Source: Pseudomonas mosselii (GTDB lineage Bacteria > Pseudomonadota > Gammaproteobacteria > Pseudomonadales > Pseudomonadaceae). Taken from it: DNA of 64,000 nucleotides. Position numbers and translations under genes: made by a program. Below the pieces are notes generated by a model. The model searched no databases. It saw only the letters and a program-made list of their open reading frames with translations, and was not told the origin of the DNA. Below, piece by piece: positions 50,868-60,850 of the stretch (position 1 is its first letter; the number at the start of each line of letters is the position of its first letter). The stretch spans positions 1-64,000 of the forward strand of contig NZ_QJRP01000004.1 of NCBI RefSeq assembly GCF_003205295.1, written 5' to 3'.

Positions 50868-52871
50868 TCAGCTGTACACACGCCCCAGCAACTGGCGGTG
50901 GCTTTCGAACTGATCCAGCACGTCACGCACGATCTGCTCGCGAGTGAAGCCCATCAGGTCGTATTCCTGGCTGCCGTCGTGCAGGTACACCTCGGCACGG
51001 TAGAAGCGCTGGCGCACTTCCGGCTCGCCTTCGACCGGCGCCTCGCTCGGCGCGGCCATGTAGCCGTCCAGGCTGGCTTCGTAGACGAACGGGTTGCCCT
51101 CCTCCATCATCACCCGCAGGCCCATCATGTTGCGCGACTGGCCAACACGGGTCTCGACTTCGAAGCCCAGGGTGCGCAGCTGCTCGGCGGCTTCCTTGAG
51201 CGCCGGGCTGACCTGCTTGTCCATGAAGCGCTGGACCACGGCCTGGGTCGGTTGCAGGTCCAGCTGGCTCAGGCGCTCGCTGAAGCCGCGACGGCCACGG
51301 GCAGCCAGTTCGGCGCGCTCGCTTTCGACCGCGACGTCCTGCTTCATAGCCTTCATCAGGCCGAACATGAACAGCACCAGGACCACCGAGAACGGCAGGC
51401 CGGCCAGTACCACCATGGTCTGCATGGCTTCGAAGTTACCAGCAAACAACAGGCCAATGGTGACCAGGGTGATGACCACCGACCAGAACACTACCATCCA
51501 GTGCGGGGCGTCCTCGTCGACCTTGCCGCCTTTGCACGACAGGTTGGCCATCATCACCGCGCCGGAGTCGGCCGGGGTCAGGAACAGCACGAAGCCGACG
51601 AACACCGCCACACCGATGACGATCTTGGCCGCCGGGAAGAACTCCAGCAGCTGGTAGATCGACATCGACGGCTGTTCGAGCGCCGTCTTGCCCAGCTCCA
51701 CGGCGCCCTGGTTGATCACCAGGTCCAGCGCGGTGTTGCCGAAGATCGACAGCCAGGCCAGGGTGAAGCCCAGCGGGATCAGCAGCACGCCGCTGACCAG
51801 TTGGCGCACGGTACGGCCCTTGGAGATGCGGGCGATGAACATGCCGACGAACGGGCCCCAGGAAATCCACCAGGCCCAGTAGAACACGGTCCACAGGCCC
51901 AGCCAGCGCTCGGATTTGTCGTTGTCGCCCTCATAGACATAGAGGTCGAAGGTCTTGAGCACGACACCGTTGAGGTAGTCACCGATGTTCTGCACGAAGC
52001 CGTTGAGCAGGTGCAGGGTGTTGCCGGCCAGCAGCACGAAGATCAGCAGGCCGCTGAACAGCAGGATGTTCAGGTTGGACAGGCGACGGATGCCGTTCTC
52101 CACGCCCGACACCGCGGCCACGGTGGCAACGCCGGCCATGACCAGGATCACCACCAGCAGGTTGGTCTTGCTGTGGTCCATGCCGAACAGGTATTCCAGG
52201 CCCGAGGCCACCTGCATCGAACCGATACCGAGGTTGGTCACCAGACCCAGCAGGGTGACGAACATGCCGAAGATGTCCACGGCATGGCCGGCACCGCCCT
52301 TGACCCAACGCTCACCGACCAGCGGGTACAGTGCCGAGCGCAGCGCCAGCGGCTGGTTGTGACGGTAGGCGAAGTAACCCACGGCAAGGCCGACCAGGGC
52401 GTAGATCGCCCAGCCGTGCAGGCCCCAGTGCAGGAAGGTCAGCTGCAGGCCCTGGCGCGCGGCCTCGAGGCTGGCAGGGGTGCCCTCTGGTGGGTTGAAG
52501 TAGTGGTCCAGCGGCTCGGAGGCGCCGAAGTACAGCAGCGAGATACCGATGCCCGAGGAGAACAGCATGCCGGCCCAGGCGCCGTAGCTGAAGTCGGGGG
52601 TGTCGTCCTTGCCGCCAAGCTTGAGCTTGCCGTAGTCGGAGAAGGCCAGGTAGACGACGAACAGCAGGTAACCGCAGATTACCAGCATGTAGTACCAGCC
52701 GAAGGTACGGGTCAGCCATTTCTGGGCGACGCCCAGCACTTGGCCAGCGGCATCGGGGACAGCGATCAGCAGGGCAGTCAGAACAAGGATCATCAGCGCC
52801 GAGGTGTAGAACACCACGCGGTTGACCCGTACCCGCTCGGCGGGGGGGGTTGTCAGGGAGGCAGAACTCAT
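50868..52871 (-). CDS. betT: BCCT-family choline transporter
   Basis: 667 residues. Twelve TM segments, then a cytoplasmic C-terminal domain of about 150 residues, typical of the osmotically tuned BetT group. The BCCT signature FYWAWWISWGPFVGMFIARIS is around residue 330, with the substrate-binding tryptophans of TM8. Proton-coupled choline uptake for the betIBA pathway is inferred from the family and from its divergent position to betIBA. A possible terminator about 130 bases upstream of the start suggests a controlled leader. Confidence 0.95.
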   Translation of the reverse strand: MSSASLTTPPAERVRVNRVVFYTSALMILVLTALLIAVPDAAGQVLGVAQKWLTRTFGWYYMLVICGYLLFVVYLAFSDYGKLKLGGKDDTPDFSYGAWAGMLFSSGIGISLLYFGASEPLDHYFNPPEGTPASLEAARQGLQLTFLHWGLHGWAIYALVGLAVGYFAYRHNQPLALRSALYPLVGERWVKGGAGHAVDIFGMFVTLLGLVTNLGIGSMQVASGLEYLFGMDHSKTNLLVVILVMAGVATVAAVSGVENGIRRLSNLNILLFSGLLIFVLLAGNTLHLLNGFVQNIGDYLNGVVLKTFDLYVYEGDNDKSERWLGLWTVFYWAWWISWGPFVGMFIARISKGRTVRQLVSGVLLIPLGFTLAWLSIFGNTALDLVINQGAVELGKTALEQPSMSIYQLLEFFPAAKIVIGVAVFVGFVLFLTPADSGAVMMANLSCKGGKVDEDAPHWMVVFWSVVITLVTIGLLFAGNFEAMQTMVVLAGLPFSVVLVLFMFGLMKAMKQDVAVESERAELAARGRRGFSERLSQLDLQPTQAVVQRFMDKQVSPALKEAAEQLRTLGFEVETRVGQSRNMMGLRVMMEEGNPFVYEASLDGYMAAPSEAPVEGEPEVRQRFYRAEVYLHDGSQEYDLMGFTREQIVRDVLDQFESHRQLLGRVYS

Positions 52872-53002
52872 TGCACGAATGCTCCGGGCAGTGCGGCAGT
52901 GGAGGCTATACAGTTATTTCCCGCGCAATTGGTGCAATAGCCCTACTGCGCAAGGTGTTATAAAAGGCACCTGGAAACCGTGATCCCGAATCGAAACGCT
53001 GC

Positions 53003-53026
53003 AAAAAAAACAGACCGGCCGTCTGT
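53003..53026 (-). terminator. Terminator in the betT leader, possible attenuator or sRNA end
   Basis: Read on the minus strand, ACAGAC and GTCTGT form a stem around CGGCC-type loop bases and run straight into eight T. No annotated gene ends here: the next gene on this strand (betT) begins 132 bases further on. Confidence 0.6.
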
Positions 53027-53261
53027 CGCCTTGCCACGCACTCAGCAGAAGGTGCGCGCATTCGCCACAGACCACCTGGCCCGCTCCAAGGGCCGACCGC
53101 GCAGTCCATGACCGCTCGGCAGAATCTGTCCTTTGCATCGCTCATGCCCGTCAACGCCTTGTATTCCGGGGGTTACACGATTTCCTGGGGTGTCGATTCG
53201 TGCCCTCTTGACCGTCCTGAAAACTGTCAATGGCACAAATTGTCGCAGAGCTTATTCTTTA

Positions 53262-53281
53262 TTGATTGAACGTTCAATCAA
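53262..53281. promoter_or_regulatory. BetI operator
   Basis: TTGATTGAACGTTCAATCAA is a perfect 20-bp palindrome 69 bases before betI. It closely resembles the operator described for BetI, which dissociates on binding choline. It can govern betIBA and possibly the betT side. Confidence 0.85.
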
Positions 53282-53350
53282 AACAAAATAGACTGGCCTT
53301 CGCCGAGGCAGCCGCTTGTCGTCTGCCCGCAGGCCTGAGGAGATAGCAAG

Positions 53351-54007
53351 ATGCCCAAGGTCGGTATGCAACCCATCCGCCGCCAGCAGTTGATCGAAGC
53401 CACATTGCAGGCAGTCGATCAGGTCGGACTGGGCGATGCCAGCATTGCGCTGATTGCCCGTTTGGCCGGTGTGTCGAACGGCATCATCAGTCACTACTTT
53501 CAGGACAAGAACGGCCTGATCGCAGCGACGATGCGCTACATCATGAACATGCTCAACGAGGGTGTGATCGCGCGTCGTCAGGCACTCACGGACGACAGCC
53601 CGCGTGCCCATCTGAAGGTGATCATCGAAGGCAACTTCGATGCGAGCCAGGTGAATGGCCCGGCAATGAAAACCTGGCTGGCCTTCTGGGCCTCCAGCAT
53701 GCACCAGCCGTCTTTGCACAGGTTGCAGCGGATCAACGATCACCGCCTGTATTCCAACCTGTGCTGCCAGTTCCGCCGCGTCCTGCCGCTCTACCATGCG
53801 CGCAAGGCCGCCCGCGGGCTGGCAGCCCTGATCGACGGCCTGTGGCTGCGTGGCGCCCTGTCGGGAGATGCATTCGACACCGACCAGGCAATACGCATCG
53901 CTTACGAATACATGGATCTACAACTGGCGAAACAGCAGTCCCTGGGCACAACCGACCAGGCCTCTGAACAGCCGCGCGCAGCGACCAGCCAACCGGCAGG
54001 AGCGTGA
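53351..54007 (+). CDS. betI: Choline-responsive repressor BetI (TetR family)
   Basis: 218 residues. N-terminal helix-turn-helix ([20 protein letters not shown] ... [16 protein letters not shown], about residues 9-58), then the BetI choline-binding core with [21 protein letters not shown] ribosome binding site (GAGGAG) precedes the ATG. The C-terminus after [13 protein letters not shown] carries about 20 extra Thr/Gln/Ala/Pro-rich residues compared with the usual length near 197, a probably disordered tail. First gene of betIBA. Confidence 0.95.
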   Translation: MPKVGMQPIRRQQLIEATLQAVDQVGLGDASIALIARLAGVSNGIISHYFQDKNGLIAATMRYIMNMLNEGVIARRQALTDDSPRAHLKVIIEGNFDASQVNGPAMKTWLAFWASSMHQPSLHRLQRINDHRLYSNLCCQFRRVLPLYHARKAARGLAALIDGLWLRGALSGDAFDTDQAIRIAYEYMDLQLAKQQSLGTTDQASEQPRAATSQPAGA

Positions 54008-54045
54008 CGCGGCAGCCAACCACACACTGCACTTGCGAGGACACT

Positions 54046-55518
54046 ATGGCCCGTTTCGGAACGCAAAAACTCTACATTGATGGCGCTTACGTCGACGCTG
54101 GCAGCGACGCCACCTTCGAAGCCATCAACCCGGCCACCGGCGAAGTCCTCGCTCACGTGCAGCGCGCGACCCAAGCCGACGTCGAGAAGGCCGTCGAAAG
54201 CGCCGAGCGTGGCCAGAAAGTCTGGGCCGCAATGACCGCCATGCAGCGTTCGCGCATCCTGCGCCGCGCCGTCGACATCCTGCGCGAGCGCAACGACGAG
54301 CTGGCCATGCTGGAAACCCTGGACACCGGCAAGTCGTACTCCGAAACCCGCTACGTCGACATCGTCACCGGCGCCGACGTGCTGGAGTACTACGCAGGCC
54401 TGGTACCGGCCATCGAAGGCGAGCAGATCCCGCTGCGCGAATCGTCCTTCGTCTACACCCGCCGCGAGCCACTGGGCGTGACCGTCGGTATCGGCGCCTG
54501 GAACTACCCGATCCAGATCGCCCTGTGGAAATCCGCCCCGGCCCTGGCCGCCGGCAACGCGATGATCTTCAAGCCGTCGGAAGTCACCTCGCTGACCACC
54601 CTGAAACTGGCCGAGATCTTCACCGAAGCCGGCCTGCCGAACGGCGTGTTCAACGTCCTGACCGGCAGCGGCCGCGAAGTCGGCACCTGGCTGACCGAGC
54701 ACCCGCGCATCGAGAAAGTCTCCTTCACCGGCGGCACCACCACCGGCAAGAAAGTCATGGCCAGCGCCTCCAGCTCCTCGCTGAAGGAAGTGACCATGGA
54801 ACTGGGCGGCAAGTCGCCGCTGATCATCTGCGACGACGCCGACCTGGACAAGGCCGCCGACATCGCCATGATGGCCAACTTCTACAGCTCGGGTCAGGTC
54901 TGCACCAACGGCACCCGCGTGTTCATCCCAGCCGCGATGAAGGCCGCCTTCGAAGCCAAGATCGCCGAGCGCGTCGCCCGCATCCGTGCCGGCAACCCGG
55001 AAGACGAGAACACCAACTTCGGGCCGCTGGTCAGCTTCCAGCACATGGAAAGCGTGCTGTCGTACATCGCCAAGGGTAAAGAAGAAGGCGCCCGCGTACT
55101 GTGCGGCGGTGAGCGTCTGCTGGACGGCGACTTCGCCAAGGGCGCGTTCGTGGCCCCGACCGTGTTCACCGACTGCACCGACGACATGACCATCGTCAAG
55201 GAAGAGATCTTCGGCCCGGTGATGAGCATCCTCAGCTACGAGACCGAGGAAGAAGTCATCCGTCGCGCCAACGACACCGAATACGGCCTGGCCGCCGGCG
55301 TCTGCACCAACGACATCAGCCGCGCCCACCGCATCATCCACAAGCTCGAGGCCGGCATCTGCTGGATCAACGCCTGGGGCGAGTCGCCGGCGGAAATGCC
55401 GGTTGGCGGTTACAAGCAGTCGGGCGTCGGCCGTGAGAACGGTGTCAGCTCGCTGGCTCAATACACTCGCATCAAGTCGGTCCAGGTCGAGCTGGGCGGC
55501 TACAACTCGGTTTTCTAA
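54046..55518 (+). CDS. betB: Betaine aldehyde dehydrogenase
   Basis: 490 residues, the family length. NAD(P)-dependent oxidation of betaine aldehyde to glycine betaine. Nucleotide-binding [11 protein letters not shown], catalytic Glu in [10 protein letters not shown] (about 252) and catalytic Cys in [12 protein letters not shown] (about 286). The ATG giving [13 protein letters not shown] is chosen: the open frame 14 codons upstream overlaps the betI stop. 38 bases after betI. Confidence 0.97.
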   Translation: MARFGTQKLYIDGAYVDAGSDATFEAINPATGEVLAHVQRATQADVEKAVESAERGQKVWAAMTAMQRSRILRRAVDILRERNDELAMLETLDTGKSYSETRYVDIVTGADVLEYYAGLVPAIEGEQIPLRESSFVYTRREPLGVTVGIGAWNYPIQIALWKSAPALAAGNAMIFKPSEVTSLTTLKLAEIFTEAGLPNGVFNVLTGSGREVGTWLTEHPRIEKVSFTGGTTTGKKVMASASSSSLKEVTMELGGKSPLIICDDADLDKAADIAMMANFYSSGQVCTNGTRVFIPAAMKAAFEAKIAERVARIRAGNPEDENTNFGPLVSFQHMESVLSYIAKGKEEGARVLCGGERLLDGDFAKGAFVAPTVFTDCTDDMTIVKEEIFGPVMSILSYETEEEVIRRANDTEYGLAAGVCTNDISRAHRIIHKLEAGICWINAWGESPAEMPVGGYKQSGVGRENGVSSLAQYTRIKSVQVELGGYNSVF

Positions 55519-55529
55519 ACCCCGTTTAG

Positions 55530-55561
55530 CCACGCCCGTGCCTTCGCGCACGGGCGTTTCC
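55530..55561 (+). terminator. Hairpin between betB and betA
   Basis: ACGCCCGTG and CACGGGCGT form a 9-bp stem with a CCTTCG-type loop, followed by only TTTCC. Probably a partial terminator or mRNA-stability element within betIBA. Confidence 0.55.
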
Positions 55562-55594
55562 GCTCCCTGACCACCGCCAACGAGGGTACTTTTC

Positions 55595-57292
55595 ATGTCC
55601 CAAGAATTCGATTACATCATCGTCGGTGCCGGCTCCGCCGGTAACACCCTGGCCACCCGCCTGACCGAAGACGCCAGCGTCACCGTGCTGCTGCTGGAAG
55701 CCGGCGGCCCCGACTACCGCTTCGACTTCCGCACCCAGATGCCGGCCGCCCTGGCCTTCCCGCTGCAGGGTCGCCGCTACAACTGGGCCTACGAGACCGA
55801 TCCGGAGCCGCACATGGACGGTCGCCGCATGGAATGTGGCCGCGGCAAGGGCCTGGGTGGCTCGTCGCTGATCAACGGCATGTGCTACATCCGCGGCAAC
55901 GCCATGGACTTCGACGGCTGGGCGGAACTGCCAGGCCTGGAAGACTGGACCTACCTGGACTGCCTGCCGTACTTCCGTAAAGCCGAAACCCGCGACATCG
56001 GCCCGAACGACTACCACGGCGGCGAAGGCCCGGTCAGCGTGGCCACGCCGAAAGCCGGCAACAACCCGCTGTTCCACGCCATGGTCGAGGCCGGCGTGCA
56101 GGCCGGCTACCCGCGCACCGAAGACCTCAACGGCTACCAGCAGGAAGGCTTCGGCCCGATGGACCGTTCGGTCACCAAGAACGGCCGTCGCTCCAGCACT
56201 GCCCGCGGTTACCTGGACCAGGCCAAGAAGCGCCCGAACCTGACCATCGTCACCCACGCCCTGAGCGACCGTGTGCTGTTCGACAACAAGCGCGCCGTTG
56301 GTGTGACCTACCTGGTCGGTGACAGCGAAGAGCGCGTCGAAGCCCGCGCCCGCAAGGAAGTGATCGTTTCCTCCGGTGCCATCGCCTCGCCGCAACTGCT
56401 GCAGCGCTCCGGCGTCGGCCCGCGTGCCCTGCTAGAAAGCCTCGACATTCCGGTGGTCCACGACCTGCCGGGCGTCGGCGAGAACCTGCAGGACCACCTG
56501 GAACTGTACCTGCAGTACGCCTGCACCCAGCCGGTATCGCTGTACCCGTCGCTGCTGTGGTGGAACCAGCCGAAAATCGGTGCCGAGTGGCTGTTCAACG
56601 GCACCGGCATCGGCGCCAGCAACCAGTTCGAGGCCGGCGGTTTCATCCGTACCCGTCCTGAGTTCAAGTGGCCGAACATCCAGTACCACTTCCTGCCGGT
56701 CGCGATTAACTACAACGGCTCCAACGGCGTGAAAGAGCACGGTTTCCAGGCGCACATGGGCTCCATGCGCTCGCCGGCCCGTGGTCGCATCCAGGCCAAG
56801 TCGAAGAACCCGCGCCAGCACCCGAGCATCCTGTTCAACTACATGTCCACCGAGCAGGACTGGCAGGAATTCCGCGACGGCATCCGCCTGACCCGCGAAA
56901 TCATGGCCCAGCCGGCGCTGGACGCCTTCCGCGGCCGCGAAATCAGCCCGGGCGCCCACGTGCAAACTGATGAAGAGCTGGACAAGTTCATCCGCGAGCA
57001 CGCCGAAACCGCCTTCCACCCGTCCTGCTCGTGCAAGATGGGCACCGACGACATGGCAGTGGTCGATGGCGAAGGCCGCGTGCATGGCATGCAGGGCCTG
57101 CGTGTGGTCGACGCCTCGATCATGCCGCTGATCATCACCGGCAACCTCAACGCCACCACGATCATGATCGCCGAGAAGATCTCGGACAAGATCCGTGGCC
57201 GCAAGCCGCTGCCGCGCAGCACCGCCAAGTATTACGTGGCGGGCGATGCCCCGGTGAAGGGCAAAGCCATGCGTGAAGTGAAGCAGGGCTGA
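55595..57292 (+). CDS. betA: Choline dehydrogenase
   Basis: 565 residues. GMC-family flavoprotein, membrane associated, oxidising choline to betaine aldehyde. FAD-binding [17 protein letters not shown] at residues 6-22, [14 protein letters not shown] near 90, and the C-terminal block HPSCSCKMG ... [15 protein letters not shown] with the catalytic His and Asn. Good fit in length and in the betIBA order. Confidence 0.97.
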   Translation: MSQEFDYIIVGAGSAGNTLATRLTEDASVTVLLLEAGGPDYRFDFRTQMPAALAFPLQGRRYNWAYETDPEPHMDGRRMECGRGKGLGGSSLINGMCYIRGNAMDFDGWAELPGLEDWTYLDCLPYFRKAETRDIGPNDYHGGEGPVSVATPKAGNNPLFHAMVEAGVQAGYPRTEDLNGYQQEGFGPMDRSVTKNGRRSSTARGYLDQAKKRPNLTIVTHALSDRVLFDNKRAVGVTYLVGDSEERVEARARKEVIVSSGAIASPQLLQRSGVGPRALLESLDIPVVHDLPGVGENLQDHLELYLQYACTQPVSLYPSLLWWNQPKIGAEWLFNGTGIGASNQFEAGGFIRTRPEFKWPNIQYHFLPVAINYNGSNGVKEHGFQAHMGSMRSPARGRIQAKSKNPRQHPSILFNYMSTEQDWQEFRDGIRLTREIMAQPALDAFRGREISPGAHVQTDEELDKFIREHAETAFHPSCSCKMGTDDMAVVDGEGRVHGMQGLRVVDASIMPLIITGNLNATTIMIAEKISDKIRGRKPLPRSTAKYYVAGDAPVKGKAMREVKQG

Positions 57293-57334
57293 TACACGCA
57301 CGGGGCGCAAGCCGCCCCGTTCGAGGTACACGAC

Positions 57335-57372
57335 AAAGGCACTGCCCGCGACTCTGCGGGCGGTGCCTTTTT
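57335..57372. terminator. Terminator between betA and the glycosyltransferase toxin
   Basis: AAAGGCAC-x-GCCCGC and GCGGGC-x-GTGCC form a stem of about 14 bp followed by TTTTT, suited to the betA transcript and, by its left A-run, also to the convergent toxin gene. Confidence 0.88.
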
Positions 57373-57392
57373 CATACGCGCGCACCGACGCT

Positions 57393-60300
57393 TCAAGTGT
57401 GCTGCCAAGAGTGCTCGGCGCCCAGCTTCACGACATTGCGCAATGGGAAGTAGTAATCCAGCACGTCCTTGCGCAATTCGTCATACGCCTGCGCCTTCAC
57501 CTGGACCTGCGGATAACCCCAGGGGAACGACATGTAGTCTGGGCGCAGCCGGCGCATGGTACTGCTCATGCCGATAGGCCCCGTGACACTGAAGATCTTA
57601 TCGATGTAGGCCTCGTCGTCGGAGTCCATGCGACCAAAGCTGAACTTCGGCCGCGGTCCGGACAGGAATGACGCCGGCAGTGCATCGAACCGCGCGTTGA
57701 TATCGTCGACGATCCTGCTTAACAGCGGATTGCCTTTCTGGCTGGCGAAATTGCTGTTGTTCGGCCCGAAGTAATGTGTCCCGTCCATGCCGGACCATTC
57801 GATCGGTCGCCCAAACAGCACATCGTGAGGCAAGGCCCTGAAGGATACCGACGACAGTGGCCGTACCAATTCGTCATCGCAATCCAGATAGATCATGCCG
57901 TGCTCTTCGACGAGACGAAAACGCAAGGCATCCGAGGCTGCCGCATAGTTGTGATTGGTGCCACGCCTGAAGTATCGATAGGTACGGCCTTCCGGCGCCG
58001 CGGTCCAGCGATTGAACCAGGCCTGCTCCCTCAGGTCTTGCACATTGACACCAGCCTCGCGCACCGCGTCGACGACCTGCAGGTCGTCGACATCCACGTA
58101 CAAGGTGAAGACGTAGTCGGGATTGGCGGCGGCATTGGCCTTCATGCGCCCGATCAGATGGCTGGCGGGTGCCTGGTCGCCCATCCAGATCATGCCGACC
58201 TCCCGGGGAATCTCGGCCGCCTGCTCGGGCACGAGAGGCAGCTGAGGAAACGTGAAATCCACCACCAGGGCCGGCTTGGGCAGAGTATGTCGCTCCCGCT
58301 CATAATCGCTGGCCGAGCCTGACTCCATCTCGTCCCCATATGGCTTTTCGACATGCACGCCGTATGCGTCGGACTCTGGCTCCGGCCCTGACTCCGGCGC
58401 CCCCTTGCCGGTCCACACGTACCGCCCATCACTGACCGTCCGCCAGCATCCGGCATCCGCATCGAAGCAGACGGTGACCCTCGAACCAGAGCGCAAGCGG
58501 GCGCTATACCTTCCCAGCAAGTTAACTTCGATGCGGTCCATGGGGATGCTCACACTGATTTTCTCCAGCATGGGCTGCTGTGCAATCCCTTCGATCTCCG
58601 TCGGTGGAGGGGTCAGGCCGGCGACAACGCCTGGTCCTCGCACCCTGCCAAGAGCACTCCCGCCACCGCGCAGTCCCAGGCGCAGGTCCAGGTCCCAGTA
58701 ACCATCCTCCGTGGCGCGTAAAAACGGTCCCCACTGCACCGGTTCGCCGTCCGAACGAATACGAAACTGCCCTTCATGCTCGAGCCATTGCACTCGGTAG
58801 ACGTCATGACGCAGGTTCACATACAGCTTGCCATCCACCCGGAACGTCCCCCTGCCGCCCCCCTCCACGGCCATGTCTTCGCTGCCTGCCACCTTCAGAG
58901 CGGCCATGCGCGTCCTGAGCTCCGGCGACAGCGCGTCCAGCACTGGGCGATGCGCCCTGATCTCGGCCATCAGTGGCCATTGCGCGCCAGGAATGCCATC
59001 GTCAGCCATCTCGAGCCGCGCCACCCGCTCTTGAGCGCGCGCCTGCTGCGCGGACTCCAGCGCCATGAGCGGCTCACCTTCGAGCAGCGCTTTCGTGGCC
59101 TGCAGTTGTGACTTCACCTCACCGACCAGCGGCAACGCATTGAGCAACCCGAACACCACACGCTGGACACCGTCCATCGTGTCCTCCCGGCACTTGGCCG
59201 CGACAACCTCGCCCACGCCCACCGCCAGCAAGCCAACGCCCAGGGCGATCGCCACTGGCACCAGCGCCGGAAACACCAGCGTGAGGGTACCCACCACATT
59301 GGCCATCACCTCCAGTCCGGTGGCCACGTTCCTGGCGTAGTAGTCGCCACGGGTGCCGATCTCGAACTTCGCATCGGCGTAGTAGCGCTGTTTGATCAGC
59401 CGGGTCATGTGATTGGCTGGGTAGGGCAAGCGACCGCCCAGCGTGATCAGGCTGCTCGGCGACCAACGGCCGGTGTCCCGGTCCAGGCTGGACGGATACC
59501 GGGCGATGCCACGCAGGGCAGTTTCCACGCCGCAGAAGAACATGCCATCCAGCCGGTCGCCGGCCTGGAAGTGGCTGGCCAGCGAGGCGCGTCGGCGCGG
59601 GTCGCGGCACTGGTGGGCAATCCAGTCGCGCATTTCATCCAGATTGGCAAAGCCGTGCAGCGGCGAAGAGTTGCCCGGGATATACAGCACCACGTCTTTC
59701 TCGCCAATGCACTGGATCACCAGGATATCCGAGGCGATGTAACCGTAGATGCGCAGTTCGCACATCGCATGCCTGGACGAGATCAAGTTGTCGGTGAAAT
59801 AGCGATACGAGGTGTTCTCCCAGCTGGTCTGCGGGTGCAAGGTCATGCTCTTGAGCACAAGCTCGGCATGCCGGGCGCTCAGGCTGCCTTCATCGCGCTG
59901 CAGCAACGCAGCACGCACCAGCCCCCCCTTGTACTGCATGGCATAGCGGTTCTCATGGTCCGTCCAGAAGCGATCCAGATGCTCCAGGTAGTGTGCCTGC
60001 AGGCGGGTTTCCCAAACGAAATCCCGAAACACCTGAGGGTCGAGATCGACCTGATTCGAGGCGTCATAGGTCTGCGGCGTGGTGCGTCGGTAGATCGCCT
60101 CGTAAGCCTCACTGTCGCCCAGTTCGGAAACGCCCAGGGGGCCCAACTCATTCACCGCATAGCCCGAGCGGCGCCACTCCATCGGATGCGCCAGGTGATC
60201 GAACCAGCTACCGACGCCGCTCTGCTGCCAGTTGCCGATGGTGGCCTGCACCAGCGTCATGGCATGGGCGACCTGCGCCTTCCAGGGGCCGGGACTGATC

Positions 60301-60620
60301 TTGACGAAACGCACTACCAGGGTCGCCAGGATCAAGTCCTCGGGATCGTCGTCGATGCCATGACGGACCAGGAACTCGCGGATCTTGCGCACCGCGAACG
60401 CTTCCGGCGTCTGCAACGTGACTTTCTGGCGGGCAAATACGCGCTCGATCGATGGCAACGGGTCTGGCTCGATGGTGTCTTGCACATCGATGACATAAGG
60501 GCCCAGATAGGGGTCTGCGCCTTCGAGCAGGAAGATGTCCGTCTCGGTGTGGACTGCCGGCTCCGGCAGGTAGGGTTCGCCACGCGCGACGATTTCAGGG
60601 TGTACGGGGGTATAGCTCAT
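57393..60620 (-). CDS. Giant toxin: dermonecrotic-type chassis fused to TcdA/TcdB-like glycosyltransferase domain
   Basis: 1075 residues. The ATG has AGGA 7 bases upstream. The chassis (about 1-500) includes DVVLYIPGNSSPLHGFA, the signature of all four giants, then a hydrophobic region (LTLVFPALVPVAIALGVGLL, about 430-455) and the beta module shared with the 1553-residue protein. From about residue 800 it resembles the catalytic domain of large clostridial toxins and GT32-like sugar transferases: IPREVGMIWMGDQAP, AAASDALRFRLVEEHGMIYL, then Asp-Cys-Asp at 913-915 as the DxD metal/UDP-sugar motif, and VTGPIGMSS near the end. I infer a glycosylating effector for host (possibly small-GTPase) targets. 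No autoprotease, signal peptide or translocase is visible. Confidence 0.88.
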   Translation of the reverse strand: MSYTPVHPEIVARGEPYLPEPAVHTETDIFLLEGADPYLGPYVIDVQDTIEPDPLPSIERVFARQKVTLQTPEAFAVRKIREFLVRHGIDDDPEDLILATLVVRFVKISPGPWKAQVAHAMTLVQATIGNWQQSGVGSWFDHLAHPMEWRRSGYAVNELGPLGVSELGDSEAYEAIYRRTTPQTYDASNQVDLDPQVFRDFVWETRLQAHYLEHLDRFWTDHENRYAMQYKGGLVRAALLQRDEGSLSARHAELVLKSMTLHPQTSWENTSYRYFTDNLISSRHAMCELRIYGYIASDILVIQCIGEKDVVLYIPGNSSPLHGFANLDEMRDWIAHQCRDPRRRASLASHFQAGDRLDGMFFCGVETALRGIARYPSSLDRDTGRWSPSSLITLGGRLPYPANHMTRLIKQRYYADAKFEIGTRGDYYARNVATGLEVMANVVGTLTLVFPALVPVAIALGVGLLAVGVGEVVAAKCREDTMDGVQRVVFGLLNALPLVGEVKSQLQATKALLEGEPLMALESAQQARAQERVARLEMADDGIPGAQWPLMAEIRAHRPVLDALSPELRTRMAALKVAGSEDMAVEGGGRGTFRVDGKLYVNLRHDVYRVQWLEHEGQFRIRSDGEPVQWGPFLRATEDGYWDLDLRLGLRGGGSALGRVRGPGVVAGLTPPPTEIEGIAQQPMLEKISVSIPMDRIEVNLLGRYSARLRSGSRVTVCFDADAGCWRTVSDGRYVWTGKGAPESGPEPESDAYGVHVEKPYGDEMESGSASDYERERHTLPKPALVVDFTFPQLPLVPEQAAEIPREVGMIWMGDQAPASHLIGRMKANAAANPDYVFTLYVDVDDLQVVDAVREAGVNVQDLREQAWFNRWTAAPEGRTYRYFRRGTNHNYAAASDALRFRLVEEHGMIYLDCDDELVRPLSSVSFRALPHDVLFGRPIEWSGMDGTHYFGPNNSNFASQKGNPLLSRIVDDINARFDALPASFLSGPRPKFSFGRMDSDDEAYIDKIFSVTGPIGMSSTMRRLRPDYMSFPWGYPQVQVKAQAYDELRKDVLDYYFPLRNVVKLGAEHSWQHT

Positions 60621-60850
60621 AAAGCGTCCTTCGATACTCGCTGCTTCTGGTCGGCGACAGAATCACCATTCACCAGCCGGTCAGGTGCTACTGATGCACC
60701 ACCCTGTCCCTACGCCCTCTCGAAACGGTGCTTTTGTCCTGCTCAAACGCTTTACAGCCTGCCAATTCATCAGGTTAGAATCGGTTGGCACGCGACCTGC
60801 TAGTTCATGCCTCAGGTCCCTTTCCCCGCGATGTACCGGAGTAATTGCCT

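Larger units (their letters stand above)
52872..53350. other. betT-betI intergenic control region
   Basis: 479 bases between divergent betT and betI. It holds a perfect 20-bp BetI-type operator near betI (53262-53281) and a minus-strand hairpin with T-run (53003-53026) between that operator and betT. No protein gene was recognised. The short open frames lack ribosome binding sites and conserved features. Confidence 0.7.

Noticed and set aside
50766..52940. 724-codon plus-strand open frame antisense to betT
   Set aside because: His/Gln/Asp-rich shadow of a membrane protein gene, a known artefact for hydrophobic GC-rich genes.
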